Assembly (NCBI GenBank): GCA_965661945.1
Contig: CBFIFP010000006.1
Span: forward strand, 91,957-155,956
DNA from: JAJRPT01 sp965661945
Lineage (GTDB): Bacteria; Bacteroidota; Ignavibacteria; Kapaibacteriales; UBA2268
Direction: 5' to 3'
Length of the DNA: 64,000 nucleotides
Shown: positions 26,375 through 35,500 of the stretch, piece after piece
How positions within the stretch are numbered: the first letter of the stretch is position 1
Layout: the number at the start of each line of letters is the position of its first letter
Program-made: the position numbers and the translations under genes
Notes under the pieces: model-generated
Told to the model about the DNA's origin: nothing
The model's database searches: none
What the model saw: only the letters and a program-made list of their open reading frames with translations

Positions 26375-29300
26375 ATGAGTAAAACTCTTTTAATTATAAT
26401 AGCAAGTATGTTGCTATTCTTCAGTGTCAAGACTGTCAAATCACAACAAACTGGTTCACTTAAAGGAACTGTTATAGATAAAGAAAACGGTGACCCTCTA
26501 ATTTCTGCTACGGTGTTTATTAAAGGCACTAAAAAAGGTGCTAACACAAAATTTGATGGTACTTTCATTATTAAAGATATTCCAGTAGGAACATATACTT
26601 TAGAAATAAGTTATGTAGGATATAAAAAATATGAAATTACTGGTATTGAAATTAAACCAGGAAAGATTAATGCAATAGATGTATTAATGATTTCAGATAT
26701 AGCTTCAACTGAAGAAGTTGTTGTTACAGCAAAAGCAGTAAAAGAAACTGGAGCTGCACTTTTAAAAGAAAGACAAAAAGCTGCTGCGTTCTCTGACGCT
26801 ATTGGGGCGCAAGAGATAGCTAAATCTGGTGGAAGCGATGCTGCCGATGCAGTTAAAAAAATAACTGGTGCAACAGTTGTTGGGGGCAAACACGTTTTTG
26901 TTCGTGGACTTGGAAATAGATATGCAAAAACTCAATTAAACGGCGCTTCAATGCCTTCAGCAGATCCAGACCAACGTTCAGTTCACCTTGATATGTTCGG
27001 CTCTGGAATGATTGAAAATATCACAACAGTTAAAACAGCAACTCCAGATAAACCTGGGGATTTCACTGGTGGAGCGGTTGATATTAAAACCAAATCATAT
27101 CCTGATAAATTCTTTACAACAGTTTCAATGTCTTCTGGTTATAATCCACTTGTTACTGGTAATGAGATGTTACTTGGTAATAGGTCAAACTCTGATTGGT
27201 TAGGAATGGACGATGGTTCAAGAGATATGCCCAAAACTATTCAAAATGCAATTAATTCTGATAGACCTATTCCTAATGGTAAATCACTCTTTAGCGCCAC
27301 AAGACATTTAGAAGATGCTGAATACTTAACAGAATTGACAAGGTCTTTTGAAAATCCAATGGCACCTGTATCTTATACTGCCCCAGTCAATTCAAGTTTT
27401 TCAGTAACTACTGGAAATCAATATCAAATTGGTAACTCACCATTTGGCTTTTTAGCAAGTTTAAGTTATGACCAAAGTTTTGTGAGCTATCAAAATGGTG
27501 AATTTGGAAGATATTTTCAAACTGGAAGTGATAATGAATTTTTGTTCCCAGACTACAAGGTAAGGGATTCTAAAGGTATGCATAAAATTCACTGGGGTGG
27601 ATTAGTAAATTTATCTTATACTTTCTTAAAGTATAATGAAATTGGTGCAAATTTTATGTATAACCAAGCAGCAGACCATTTTGGAAGAAGCCAAACTGGG
27701 TATTATAATGGTTCTGCAATTTTAGGAAGAGGTTTCCAATCTTATACAACAAGATATACAGAAAGGAATTTATATACTTATCAATTACATGGGAAGCATA
27801 CAATTCCTTCTGCATTAGGTATTAAATTAGATTGGCAAGTTTCTTTTTCTGAAAATCAAATGCTTGAGCCAGATGCAAGATTTTTTGCTTATGATTTTAA
27901 ATTACCTGCCTCTGACAGTGCAGATGTTCAAAAAGTAAAACCTGACCCTGAAAATCCAGAATATACAATCAATCGCTCGGCTTACACCGAACCAGCTAGA
28001 ATCTTCAGAAAAATGACTGAAGATGCTGTTAACTATAATGCAAATTTAGAAATTCCTTTAAAACAAGTTATTGGTTCTGAATTTACTTTAAAATTTGGTA
28101 CTTCTATTTTAAGAACAAATAGGGCTTTTGATGAAAGATGGTTTGTTTATGGAACAACAAGTGCGCATATTCAACCTCTTGATGTTAATGGTAATCCGTA
28201 TGAATTTGACCCTAACACTCTATTCGATAGAATGGCTGGAGTTTCACAGCAAGGAAATTTTATTGACTTACCAGTATTTATTTCATATTTAGCACCAGAA
28301 CAGTTTTCATATAATGGTAGAATGGATATTGATGCTTATTATGCAATGGCTGATTTTGAATTATTCAACAAAGTTAGAATAATTGGTGGTGTTAGATTTG
28401 AAAACTCTTTATTAAATGCTGTTCCAACAGATACAACAGGTACAAAACTAAGAAATTATATTAGTACATATAGAGAGGAAAATGGAATTGCAGACTCTGT
28501 TGATTTAAGTAATTTAACATTTGAAGATTTTGGGATTAACGAAAATGACGTGTTACCATCTGTAAATTTGGTTTACTCACTATCAAAAAATTCAAATATC
28601 CGACTTGCATATTCTAAAACTATTGCAAGACCAAATTTAAGAGAAATTGCTCCATATTCATCTTTTGACTTCTTAGGAGACTTCCTTTATATTGGTAACC
28701 CTTTTCTTAAACGTTCTTTAATTAATAATTATGATTTTAGAATGGAATGGTTTCCTAATGTTGGTGAAATATTAGCGGCTTCTGTATTTTATAAAGAAAT
28801 TGATAATCCAATAGAACTTGCCTTAGTTTCAGTTAATGAACAAGTGCAATTCCAAAATTCAAAATCTGGAACTATAATGGGTGCAGAATTTGAATTAAGA
28901 AAAAGTTTAGGTAAAACTATTGAAATGTTTGGTTTAACAACACCTGAATGGGCTAATCAATTTTCTTATTCATTCAACCTAACTTTAGCAAGGTCTGAGG
29001 TTCAAATTGCAGATGGTAGAGAAAAAGAAGCAATTCTCTCTGCTGATTCTACCGCTAAAACAACAAGAGAGTTTCTTGGTCAATCTCCTTATGTAATAAA
29101 CTTTGATATTGCTTACTCAAACCAAAAATTTGGTTCAGATGTTAGTTTAAACTTTAATGTTTTTGGTTCAAGATTATCTACTATTATGTATGGTATCACA
29201 CCAAACATATATGAGAGACCAAGACCTGATTTGAATTTAACATATTCTCAAAGAATATATAAGAATTTTTCTGCAAGATTATCTGCAAGAAATTTATTAG

Positions 29301-29407
29301 ATTCTTATACTTTGTTTACTCAAAATTACTTAGGACAAGACTATTTTAACGAAAGATATAGATTAGGAAGACAAATTTCGCTTTCTCTATCTTATAGATT
29401 TGAATAA
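26375..29407 (+). CDS. TonB-dependent receptor with CarboxypepD_reg domain
   Basis: 1010 residues. After the signal peptide (about 1-23) comes a CarboxypepD_reg-like domain (about 27-115: GSLKGTVIDKENGDPLISATVFI ... GTYTLEISYVGYKK, in short form), then the plug with EEVVVTAKAVKETG, 'SDAADAVKKITGATVVGGKHVFVRGLGNRYAKTQLNGASMPSADPDQRSVHLDMF' (abbreviated), and a 22-strand-type barrel ending LSLSYRFE. The plug's RGLGNRY.....NG..MPS.DPD motif is typical for a receptor group without a SusD partner. It probably imports a ligand released or held by the T9SS protein encoded 36 bp downstream; that link is inferred from position. Confidence 0.9.
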   Translation: MSKTLLIIIASMLLFFSVKTVKSQQTGSLKGTVIDKENGDPLISATVFIKGTKKGANTKFDGTFIIKDIPVGTYTLEISYVGYKKYEITGIEIKPGKINAIDVLMISDIASTEEVVVTAKAVKETGAALLKERQKAAAFSDAIGAQEIAKSGGSDAADAVKKITGATVVGGKHVFVRGLGNRYAKTQLNGASMPSADPDQRSVHLDMFGSGMIENITTVKTATPDKPGDFTGGAVDIKTKSYPDKFFTTVSMSSGYNPLVTGNEMLLGNRSNSDWLGMDDGSRDMPKTIQNAINSDRPIPNGKSLFSATRHLEDAEYLTELTRSFENPMAPVSYTAPVNSSFSVTTGNQYQIGNSPFGFLASLSYDQSFVSYQNGEFGRYFQTGSDNEFLFPDYKVRDSKGMHKIHWGGLVNLSYTFLKYNEIGANFMYNQAADHFGRSQTGYYNGSAILGRGFQSYTTRYTERNLYTYQLHGKHTIPSALGIKLDWQVSFSENQMLEPDARFFAYDFKLPASDSADVQKVKPDPENPEYTINRSAYTEPARIFRKMTEDAVNYNANLEIPLKQVIGSEFTLKFGTSILRTNRAFDERWFVYGTTSAHIQPLDVNGNPYEFDPNTLFDRMAGVSQQGNFIDLPVFISYLAPEQFSYNGRMDIDAYYAMADFELFNKVRIIGGVRFENSLLNAVPTDTTGTKLRNYISTYREENGIADSVDLSNLTFEDFGINENDVLPSVNLVYSLSKNSNIRLAYSKTIARPNLREIAPYSSFDFLGDFLYIGNPFLKRSLINNYDFRMEWFPNVGEILAASVFYKEIDNPIELALVSVNEQVQFQNSKSGTIMGAEFELRKSLGKTIEMFGLTTPEWANQFSYSFNLTLARSEVQIADGREKEAILSADSTAKTTREFLGQSPYVINFDIAYSNQKFGSDVSLNFNVFGSRLSTIMYGITPNIYERPRPDLNLTYSQRIYKNFSARLSARNLLDSYTLFTQNYLGQDYFNERYRLGRQISLSLSYRFE

Positions 29408-29413
29408 ATTTTT

Positions 29414-29431
29414 ATTATTATTATTATTATT
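29414..29431. repeat. (ATT)6 microsatellite before the T9SS repeat gene
   Basis: Six ATT units fill most of the gap between the receptor stop and the AGGAG site of the next gene. Copy-number change would alter the distance between the two genes without changing either. Confidence 0.7.
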
Positions 29432-29443
29432 TAGGAGTTTTTT

Positions 29444-31678
29444 ATGATTAGAAAGGTATTTTTACCGACTATTCTATTTGTTACGATGCTGTTTAATATA
29501 AATGCAGCAGAGGTCGTAATTAATGACGCTACCATTAACCCTGGTGAGACGTACAACATGACAGCAAACAATACATACATCCTTGATGGATTTGTATTCA
29601 TAGAAGAAGGTTCAGTATTGAACATCGAAGCAGGAACAGTGATTAAAGGAAAACAAGGGGAAGCAGAAAACGCATCTGCCTTAATCATTGCCAGAGGTGG
29701 AAAAATCAATGCAAACGGAACAAAAGAAAACCCAATTATCTTCACATCAGAATTAGATGATACAGAAGACCCAACAGACATTCCATTATACAGAACAGGT
29801 CTATGGGGTGGAGTGATAATTTTAGGAAATTCAATAATTAACACACCAGGTGGGACAGAGCAAATCGAAGGAATCCCAACAACAGACTTAAGAGGAACTT
29901 ATGGCGGAGATGATGCAGAAGACAATTCAGGAGTATTCCGTTATGTATCAATTCGTCATGGTGGAACAAACATTGGAGCAAACAATGAAATCAATGGCTT
30001 AACAATGGGTGGAGTAGGAAATGGAACGGTTGTAGAATATGTAGAAGTATATGCAAATTCAGATGATGGAGTAGAGTTTTTTGGTGGAACAGTAAACACA
30101 AAATATATAGCAGTAGTAATGTGTGAAGATGATTCATTTGACTGGGACGAAGGTTATAGTGGAAAGAATCAATTCTGGTTCTCAATTCAAACAGAAACGA
30201 CTGGAAATAATATGGGAGAAAATGATGGAGCAACAAATCCAGAAGATTCTCAACCTTATGCAACACCTTATGTATATAATGCAACATATATCGGAAATGG
30301 AATGTCCACAGCAAGAAGTCAATCAAGAGGATTCCATTTAAGAGATAACTCAGGTGGATACTATCATAACTCAATCATCACAGAATTAGGTGGAGCTGGA
30401 GTAGATATAGAAGACCTACAAGATGCAAATGCAGAAGACTCAAGAAAAAGATTAGAAACTGGCGATTTAGCAATAACAAATAATATTTGGTGGAACATAG
30501 GTGGAAACACATTAGAAGGAATAGCGCCAGATGTAGCAGGTTCAAATCCTTACAGCCAAGACTTCGTTAGGACATATTTAGGAAATAATAACAACTTCGT
30601 AGATAATCCAATGCTTGCAGGTATTTCAAGAACAACAGATGGTGGTTTAGACCCAAGACCAAACGAAGGTCCAGCATGGACTTTAGCAAGAAAAGATATA
30701 CCTCAAGACCCATTCTTTGTTCAGACATCATATATTGGTGCATTTGGTGAAGAAAACTGGTTAGAGGGTTGGACATTCTTAAGTGAAGCAGGAATTTTAG
30801 GCGATAAATGGGAAGGAAGAACATCAACAGATATCGTAGTAACAGATGCAACAATAGCACCAGGTCAGACTTATAATATGACAGCAAACAATACATATAT
30901 CCTTGATGGATTTGTGTTTGTTGAAGAAGGTTCGGTATTGAACATCGAAGCAGGAACAGTAATTAAAGGAAAACAAGGTGAAGCAGAAAACGCATCAGCT
31001 TTAATCATTGCAAGAGGTGGAAAAATCAATGCAAACGGAACAAAAGAAAATCCAATTATCTTCACATCAGAATTAGATGATACAGAAGACCCAACAGATT
31101 TACCATTAGCAAGAGCAGGTCTATGGGGTGGAGTGATAATTTTAGGAAATTCAATAATTAACACACCAGGTGGGACAGAGCAAATCGAAGGAANNNNNNN
31201 NNNNNNNNNNNNNNNNNNNNNNNNNNNNNNNNNNNNNNNNNNNNNNNNNNNNNNNNNNNNNNNNNNNNNNNNNNNNNNNNNNNNNNNNNNNNTTCAGACA
31301 TCATATATTGGTGCATTTGGTGAAGAAAACTGGTTAGAGGGTTGGACATTCTTAAGTGAAGCAGGAATTATAGGCGATTTACAAGAACCAATTTCTTCTG
31401 TTGAAAGAGGTGAAACAACAACTGCTAACCCAGTTTTTGCTTATCCTAACCCAGTAGAAACAAACATTACAATTGAAATAAACATAGATAATAATTCAAA
31501 TGCGACTTTAGAACTATTTAATTCAATCGGTTCAAAAGTAGCAGTATTAGAAAACTCATATCTAACTACTGGTCAATACACATTAGACTATAGCGTTCAG
31601 GAGTTAGTACCAGGAGCATACTTTATTATACTAACAACTGATTACGGAACATTTACTCATCAAGTTGTGGTCAAATAA
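29444..31678 (+). CDS. T9SS-secreted protein with 440-residue tandem repeats, incomplete because of an assembly gap
   Basis: The protein opens with a signal peptide and a repeat unit starting 'INPGETYNMTANNTYILDGFVFIEEGSVLNIEAGTVIKG' (shortened), a beta-helix-like pattern with GGVIILGNSIINTPGGTEQIEG, and ending ENWLEGWTFLSEAGI. A second unit begins 1320 bp (440 codons) later and is nearly identical, but it is cut by about 99 N at 31194-31292 and resumes with the unit's final segment. By comparison with unit 1, at least 846 bp belong in the gap. The C-terminus is a T9SS type A tail (FAYPNPVETNITIEI ... LVPGAYFIILTTDYG). It follows the TonB receptor by 36 bp and is probably its surface partner. 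Strong terminator downstream. Confidence 0.88.
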   Translation: MIRKVFLPTILFVTMLFNINAAEVVINDATINPGETYNMTANNTYILDGFVFIEEGSVLNIEAGTVIKGKQGEAENASALIIARGGKINANGTKENPIIFTSELDDTEDPTDIPLYRTGLWGGVIILGNSIINTPGGTEQIEGIPTTDLRGTYGGDDAEDNSGVFRYVSIRHGGTNIGANNEINGLTMGGVGNGTVVEYVEVYANSDDGVEFFGGTVNTKYIAVVMCEDDSFDWDEGYSGKNQFWFSIQTETTGNNMGENDGATNPEDSQPYATPYVYNATYIGNGMSTARSQSRGFHLRDNSGGYYHNSIITELGGAGVDIEDLQDANAEDSRKRLETGDLAITNNIWWNIGGNTLEGIAPDVAGSNPYSQDFVRTYLGNNNNFVDNPMLAGISRTTDGGLDPRPNEGPAWTLARKDIPQDPFFVQTSYIGAFGEENWLEGWTFLSEAGILGDKWEGRTSTDIVVTDATIAPGQTYNMTANNTYILDGFVFVEEGSVLNIEAGTVIKGKQGEAENASALIIARGGKINANGTKENPIIFTSELDDTEDPTDLPLARAGLWGGVIILGNSIINTPGGTEQIEGXXXXXXXXXXXXXXXXXXXXXXXXXXXXXXXXXXQTSYIGAFGEENWLEGWTFLSEAGIIGDLQEPISSVERGETTTANPVFAYPNPVETNITIEINIDNNSNATLELFNSIGSKVAVLENSYLTTGQYTLDYSVQELVPGAYFIILTTDYGTFTHQVVVK
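31194..31292. other. Assembly gap (about 99 N)
   Basis: A run of N lies inside the second copy of the 1320-bp repeat. Left and right flanks match positions 29871-29873 and 30720 onward of the first copy, which places 846 bp between them; the gap length given is therefore not real. Confidence 0.97.
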
Positions 31679-31707
31679 TAACCCCTATTTTATTTCCGGC
31701 TTGAGAT

Positions 31708-31743
31708 AGAGTTGCCCCTTAGATGGGGCAACTCTTTTTTTTT
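31708..31743 (+). terminator. Rho-independent terminator
   Basis: 11-bp perfect stem AGAGTTGCCCC / GGGGCAACTCT with loop TTAGAT, then a long T run, 30 bp after the repeat gene. Confidence 0.95.
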
Positions 31744-31908
31744 AATGTTAATTTGATACTGATTAGAATTTAAAGATGGATAGTATTATATTTTTTTAAG
31801 GGAATTATAAATTAAGATAACTGTTATTTAAAAAATATTATTTATATCAATTTGATAAAATAGTATTTAATAAATTAAAATTATAATTAAATATTTTAAG
31901 TAATAATT

Positions 31909-33093
31909 CTAATCTAATTTGAGTACTAAACCTTTTAAATATTTGCCTTCGGGGTGATAAATATCTAATGGATGGTCTGCACCTTGAGATAATTTAAATA
32001 ATACTCTACATTGCCTGTCTGTCATTAGTACAGCATTAAATATCGCTCTTTGAAAATCTTCATCGCTGATTGCTTGAGAACATGAAAAAGTAAATATAAT
32101 ACCATTTTTTTCTAAGGCATCTATAGCCATTTTATTAACTCTTGTATATGCATGGAGTGCTTGCTTTCTTGCTCTTTGATGCTTGGCAAATGCTGGAGGG
32201 TCAATTACAATTAAGTTATATTTATTAGTATTAGTTTCCATATACTTAAATACATCACTTTTTACTGAAGTGTGATTAATATCTTTGAAATTCATATTTA
32301 TATTATCTTCTACTGTACTTAAGGCAAGGTCCGATGAATCAACAGAGGTACAAGAATTTGCCCCTCCACTTAAGGAATATATTGAAAAACCACCAGTGTA
32401 ACAAAATAAATTTAATACATCTTTTTGATTTGCATAACTTTTAAAAAGCATCCTATTGTCTCTCTGATCTAGGAAAAAACCAGTTTTCTGTCCACTTTTA
32501 AAATCTACTTTAAATTGAAGACCATTTTCTAGGATAAAAACGTTTTCAATTTCTTCACCATATAAAAAACCATCTTCAATTTCATCTAAAAATGGAATTG
32601 TTTTTTTACTTTTGTTGTATATTGTGATATTATTTCCAAAAACTTCAATTAAAGCATCTTTTATAACATTAATGTTTTTATAGATTCCTTCATCGTGGGC
32701 TTGAAGGACAAATACATTATCATATTTGTCAATTATTAAACCTGATAAAAAATCACCTTCACCGTGAATTAATCTGTAAGAGTTGGAGTTTATAATAAGA
32801 GTTTCTCTTAGTTCTTTTGCTTTAGTTATTCTATAAATCCAAAAGTCTTTGTTAATAATTGCATCTTGGCGAGATATTATTCTAACGCTTATGGAGCTTG
32901 GAGAATATGTTCCAATTCCAATAAATACATCTTCAGCAGAAATAACTTTAACAAAGTCGCCAGGTTTAATATTATTAGCTTTTTTATAAATAGCACCTGA
33001 GAAAATCCATGGATGAAATCTACTATCTGATTTTTCTCGGCCTTTTTTAAGAATAACTTTTGGATATATATCAAAGTTCATTTTATTTTTCAT
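31909..33093 (-). CDS. rlmI: Class I SAM-dependent rRNA methyltransferase (RlmI-type, 23S rRNA m5C1962)
   Basis: 394 residues with the RlmI layout: N-terminal PUA domain (about 10-75: VILKKGREKSDSRFHPWIFSGAI), a central RlmI-like segment (VDFKSGQKTGFFLDQRDNR), then the SAM-binding domain with VLNLFCYTGGFSIYSL, acidic VDSSDLAL and the IDPPAFAKH motif. FSCSQ carries the Cys expected near the catalytic centre. Probable role: methylation of C1962 in 23S rRNA in the cytoplasm. A second Met five codons later (MNFDIYPKV) could be the true start. It stands alone on the minus strand. Confidence 0.88.
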   Translation of the reverse strand: MKNKMNFDIYPKVILKKGREKSDSRFHPWIFSGAIYKKANNIKPGDFVKVISAEDVFIGIGTYSPSSISVRIISRQDAIINKDFWIYRITKAKELRETLIINSNSYRLIHGEGDFLSGLIIDKYDNVFVLQAHDEGIYKNINVIKDALIEVFGNNITIYNKSKKTIPFLDEIEDGFLYGEEIENVFILENGLQFKVDFKSGQKTGFFLDQRDNRMLFKSYANQKDVLNLFCYTGGFSIYSLSGGANSCTSVDSSDLALSTVEDNINMNFKDINHTSVKSDVFKYMETNTNKYNLIVIDPPAFAKHQRARKQALHAYTRVNKMAIDALEKNGIIFTFSCSQAISDEDFQRAIFNAVLMTDRQCRVLFKLSQGADHPLDIYHPEGKYLKGLVLKLD

Positions 33094-33360
33094 TTATTTT
33101 ATTATCTGAGAATTCAAAATTAATCATAAAATTCTAAAATCTATTAAATAAATTTAAAGAATTATGGATACTATTAATTTATGTATTTTGAAATGTCATT
33201 TTTATTCAGTAAATAGCAAATATTATATTACAAAATAATAAAATTTTAATTTTTTTTAGGTTTTTAGATAGTGCAAGTGGAATAGGTTTTAAGGATGGTA
33301 CTCGTAAATAAAAAAATTAAAATTTTAAATGAGAAAATTTTTTGTTCCATTTTTTTAAGG

Positions 33361-33382
33361 GGTATAAGATGAATTCTATACC
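33361..33382 (+). promoter_or_regulatory. Hairpin over a leader start codon
   Basis: GGTATA (33361-33366) pairs perfectly with TATACC (33377-33382); the 10-nt loop contains the ATG (33369-33371) of a short leader frame. AAGGGG just before it would be the ribosome site. Confidence 0.4.
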
Positions 33383-33416
33383 AAATTTAAAAGGTGTTGT
33401 AAGTCCTTTATCTTAG
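33369..33416 (+). other. 15-codon leader frame, in phase with the Cys-rich gene but closed by TAG
   Basis: ATG at 33369 follows AAGGGG at a 6-nt distance and reads MNSIPNLKGVVSPLS then TAG (33414-33416). The same frame continues without another stop into the ATG at 33447. The stretch between (LLTRLRTYIL) would supply the basic n-region of a signal peptide whose hydrophobic core is in the downstream gene. Either it is a regulatory leader, or the original gene began here and was broken by the TAG. Confidence 0.45.
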
Positions 33417-33446
33417 TTACTTACTCGCTTAAGGACATATATACTT

Positions 33447-33782
33447 ATGGCTGTAGCAATTAACATATTCATTTTTGCTACGCCAAATATATTGTCAGCA
33501 GATGAATGTGCGGATTGCTCTAATACTTGGACTTCCGACTTTTCTACAACCTTCAATTACGGTGAATGTAGTTTTTATATTGACTATGATTTTTCTGGGC
33601 AAGCGGAATTAATGCTTACTGACGAAAAAGGAAGCACTATACTCAAAAAACTTGAAGCATGTATTGGTAAACCATGCAGTATAACAATATCAGCTGATGG
33701 CTTAAATACAGGAGTTTATGTTTACGCACTCTTACTCGACGGAAAAATCATCAAATCACAAAAAATGATGATAATTAAGTAA
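33447..33782 (+). CDS. Small Cys-rich secreted protein with partial T9SS-like tail
   Basis: 111 residues. The hydrophobic start MAVAINIFIFATPNILSA is a plausible signal peptide; an AAGGAC site lies 10 nt upstream. The mature N-terminus ECADCSNTWTS resembles the CPPSTTCTATWT start of the two Cys-rich proteins at 12.8-15.8 kb. From about residue 50 the sequence is that of the second half of a common T9SS type A tail (AELMLTDEKGSTILKKL ... ADGLNTGVYVYALLLDGKII, ending KMMIIK). So a short Cys-rich head is fused almost directly to a sorting tail. It is followed 70 bp later by an Asp-box propeller gene. Confidence 0.65.
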   Translation: MAVAINIFIFATPNILSADECADCSNTWTSDFSTTFNYGECSFYIDYDFSGQAELMLTDEKGSTILKKLEACIGKPCSITISADGLNTGVYVYALLLDGKIIKSQKMMIIK

Positions 33783-33789
33783 CTAATAT

Positions 33790-33821
33790 AATCAACAAGG
33801 GGTTAAACCCCCTTGTTGATT
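33790..33821 (+). terminator. Strong hairpin between Cys-rich gene and propeller gene
   Basis: 13-bp perfect stem AATCAACAAGGGG / CCCCTTGTTGATT with a 6-nt loop. The T run behind it is weak (CACTTTTC), so it may attenuate or protect RNA ends within the two-gene unit rather than fully terminate. Confidence 0.65.
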
Positions 33822-33852
33822 CACTTTTCAAAACAATGTAAGGAAAAAAACA

Positions 33853-35262
33853 ATGAAAACTATTCTACTTATTTTAATTTTACTTTCAAATTATGTTTTT
33901 TCTCAGTGGTCAAATATTACAGATAAATATACAGATGGATACAAAATTCGTTCAACAATTCCTTTTGCAGTTAATGGAGATTCTATTTATGTTTTTAGTG
34001 CCAATGTTGGTTGGTTTTCATCTTATGATAATGGAGATAATTGGAAAAAAAATAAAGAAATTTTTAGAGATAAATATAAAGATTATGAAGATAATTTTGT
34101 TGGACCAGGTTCGACAACTTTACCTCCTATTTTTAAAAATAACAAAATATATATTTTTGCTAATTCCAATGAACTTTTAATTTCAAATGATTATGGAAAA
34201 ACTTACAAAAGAGCAGAAATTAAAAAGTCAAATTATGGAGACGGATATAAATTTTATGAAGTTCGTGGAATTTATTTTGATGAAGATAATATGTATTTAG
34301 CTGGTGCTAGGGGAGTATATATTTCATATGATGGTGGTTATTCATGGTATCATAAAAATGTGCCTGGTATGATTTTAAATCATGGAGAAGAAACCATCAA
34401 CCCAGATGAAAGAGGTTATGATATTCCTTATGACTTTATTGTGCATAGTATTTTAATTAAAGATGATTTTATAATTTTCAATGGTGATGGTCAAGCTCCA
34501 GCTATTTATAAAACAATTAAATATCCTAAAGATGACTCTATAAATTCATTGTATTTCAATATAGATTATACTCATTTTTCAATCGAAAATGAGAATAATG
34601 ATACACCTAAGTTTGGTACAGGAATGCTTTCACGCGGTTCACTAATTGAAATAAGAAAAAGAATTTTTACTATTTTTACAACTGGTGGAAATTATCATAA
34701 TATAGGATATAGTGATGATGAAGGAGACACTTGGGATGTATTAATTGAACCACAAAATGAATTGGGAATTATATCACAATTATTTAAATGCGAAGATATA
34801 TTGTATGCTTCTGTCAGAGAAAAGGGAATTTTTATGTCAACAGATTTAGGTGAAACTTGGGAATTATTAAACAAAGGGTTTGATGAAAGTCCAGATAATT
34901 TAAATTATCATTTGATTTATGGATACTTGCAATTTAATGAAAAGTATGCTTATGTAAATAATGGTTTGAACCTATACCGCGCCCCGCTCAAAGACTGCAA
35001 AATAGTAACAGAGCAAAGCAGCGTAGAAAAAATAGACACCGAACCCAAAATCTACCCCAACCCCACCAGCGAAAGCATCACAATTTCGGGCATCGGGCAG
35101 GGCATCGTTACTATATACAACACCTTAGGGCAGAAGTTAATATAAAAGGAAATATTCCGCAAAAGCACCATAAACACAAATGATTTACAAACAGGTATGT
35201 ATGTGATTAAATTAGAAAGTGGCGGTGAAGTGCTTTTTGAGAAAATTATTGTTAATAGGTGA
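33853..35262 (+). pseudogene. Asp-box beta-propeller protein whose T9SS tail is cut by an in-frame TAA
   Basis: Signal peptide MKTILLILILLSNYVFS, then at least five sialidase-type Asp boxes spread over the body (SYDNGDNW, SNDYGKTY, SYDGGYSW, SDDEGDTW, STDLGETW), the sign of a secreted six- or seven-bladed propeller. The T9SS type A tail begins PKIYPNPTSESITISG and runs to YNTLGQKLI, where TAA (35143-35145) stops a 430-residue product. The same frame continues KEIFRKSTINTNDLQTGMYVI ... EKIIVNR (shortened) to TGA at 35262, which is exactly the missing half of the tail. From about 34975 the base composition jumps to far more G+C. Without readthrough the product should not be sorted by T9SS. Confidence 0.85.
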
Positions 35263-35270
35263 AAAAACTT

Positions 35271-35304
35271 AACCTTCCGAGCGTACCAAACCCTTCGGAA
35301 GGTT
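35271..35304 (+). terminator. Terminator hairpin, family of the 2564-2597 element
   Basis: Stem AACCTTCCGA / TCGGAAGGTT with a 14-nt loop, 8 bp after the restored end of the propeller gene. Length, ends and core match the element at 2564-2597. Confidence 0.8.
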
Positions 35305-35332
35305 TTAATTCAAATCAAATCAAGGTGAAAAA

Positions 35333-35404
35333 ATGAAAACAATTTTAATTATAATATTTTTAACTTCATTAGAAAAGACAAATATATTTATTTCGAATCT
35401 TTAA
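35333..35404 (+). pseudogene. Orphan signal-peptide remnant of a secreted protein gene
   Basis: ATG after AAGGTGAAAA, reading MKTILIIIFLTS like the starts of the other secreted proteins here, but the frame closes after 23 codons. It looks like the leftover 5' end of a further T9SS gene whose body was lost. Confidence 0.4.
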
Positions 35405-35434
35405 GATATTTTTAAACATTATTTTTATAAAATT

Positions 35435-35462
35435 GTAAAAAGCAAAATATTCTTTAATTTTG
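35435..35462 (+). promoter_or_regulatory. Bacteroidota-type promoter of glnN
   Basis: The TTG -33 element occupies 35433-35435, followed by 19 bases and TAATTTTG at 35455-35462. Transcription would begin near 35468, leaving a leader of about 33 nt. Confidence 0.65.
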
Positions 35463-35500
35463 TAAATATATTTTTTCAAATTTTATATTTTGAGTAAAAA

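Noticed and set aside
12799..35262. Stop codon reassignment (TAA or TAG as sense)
   Set aside because: Household genes end at TAA and TAG at expected lengths (guaA, gyrA, glnN, alr), so no general reassignment. Only local readthrough, mutation or error remains.
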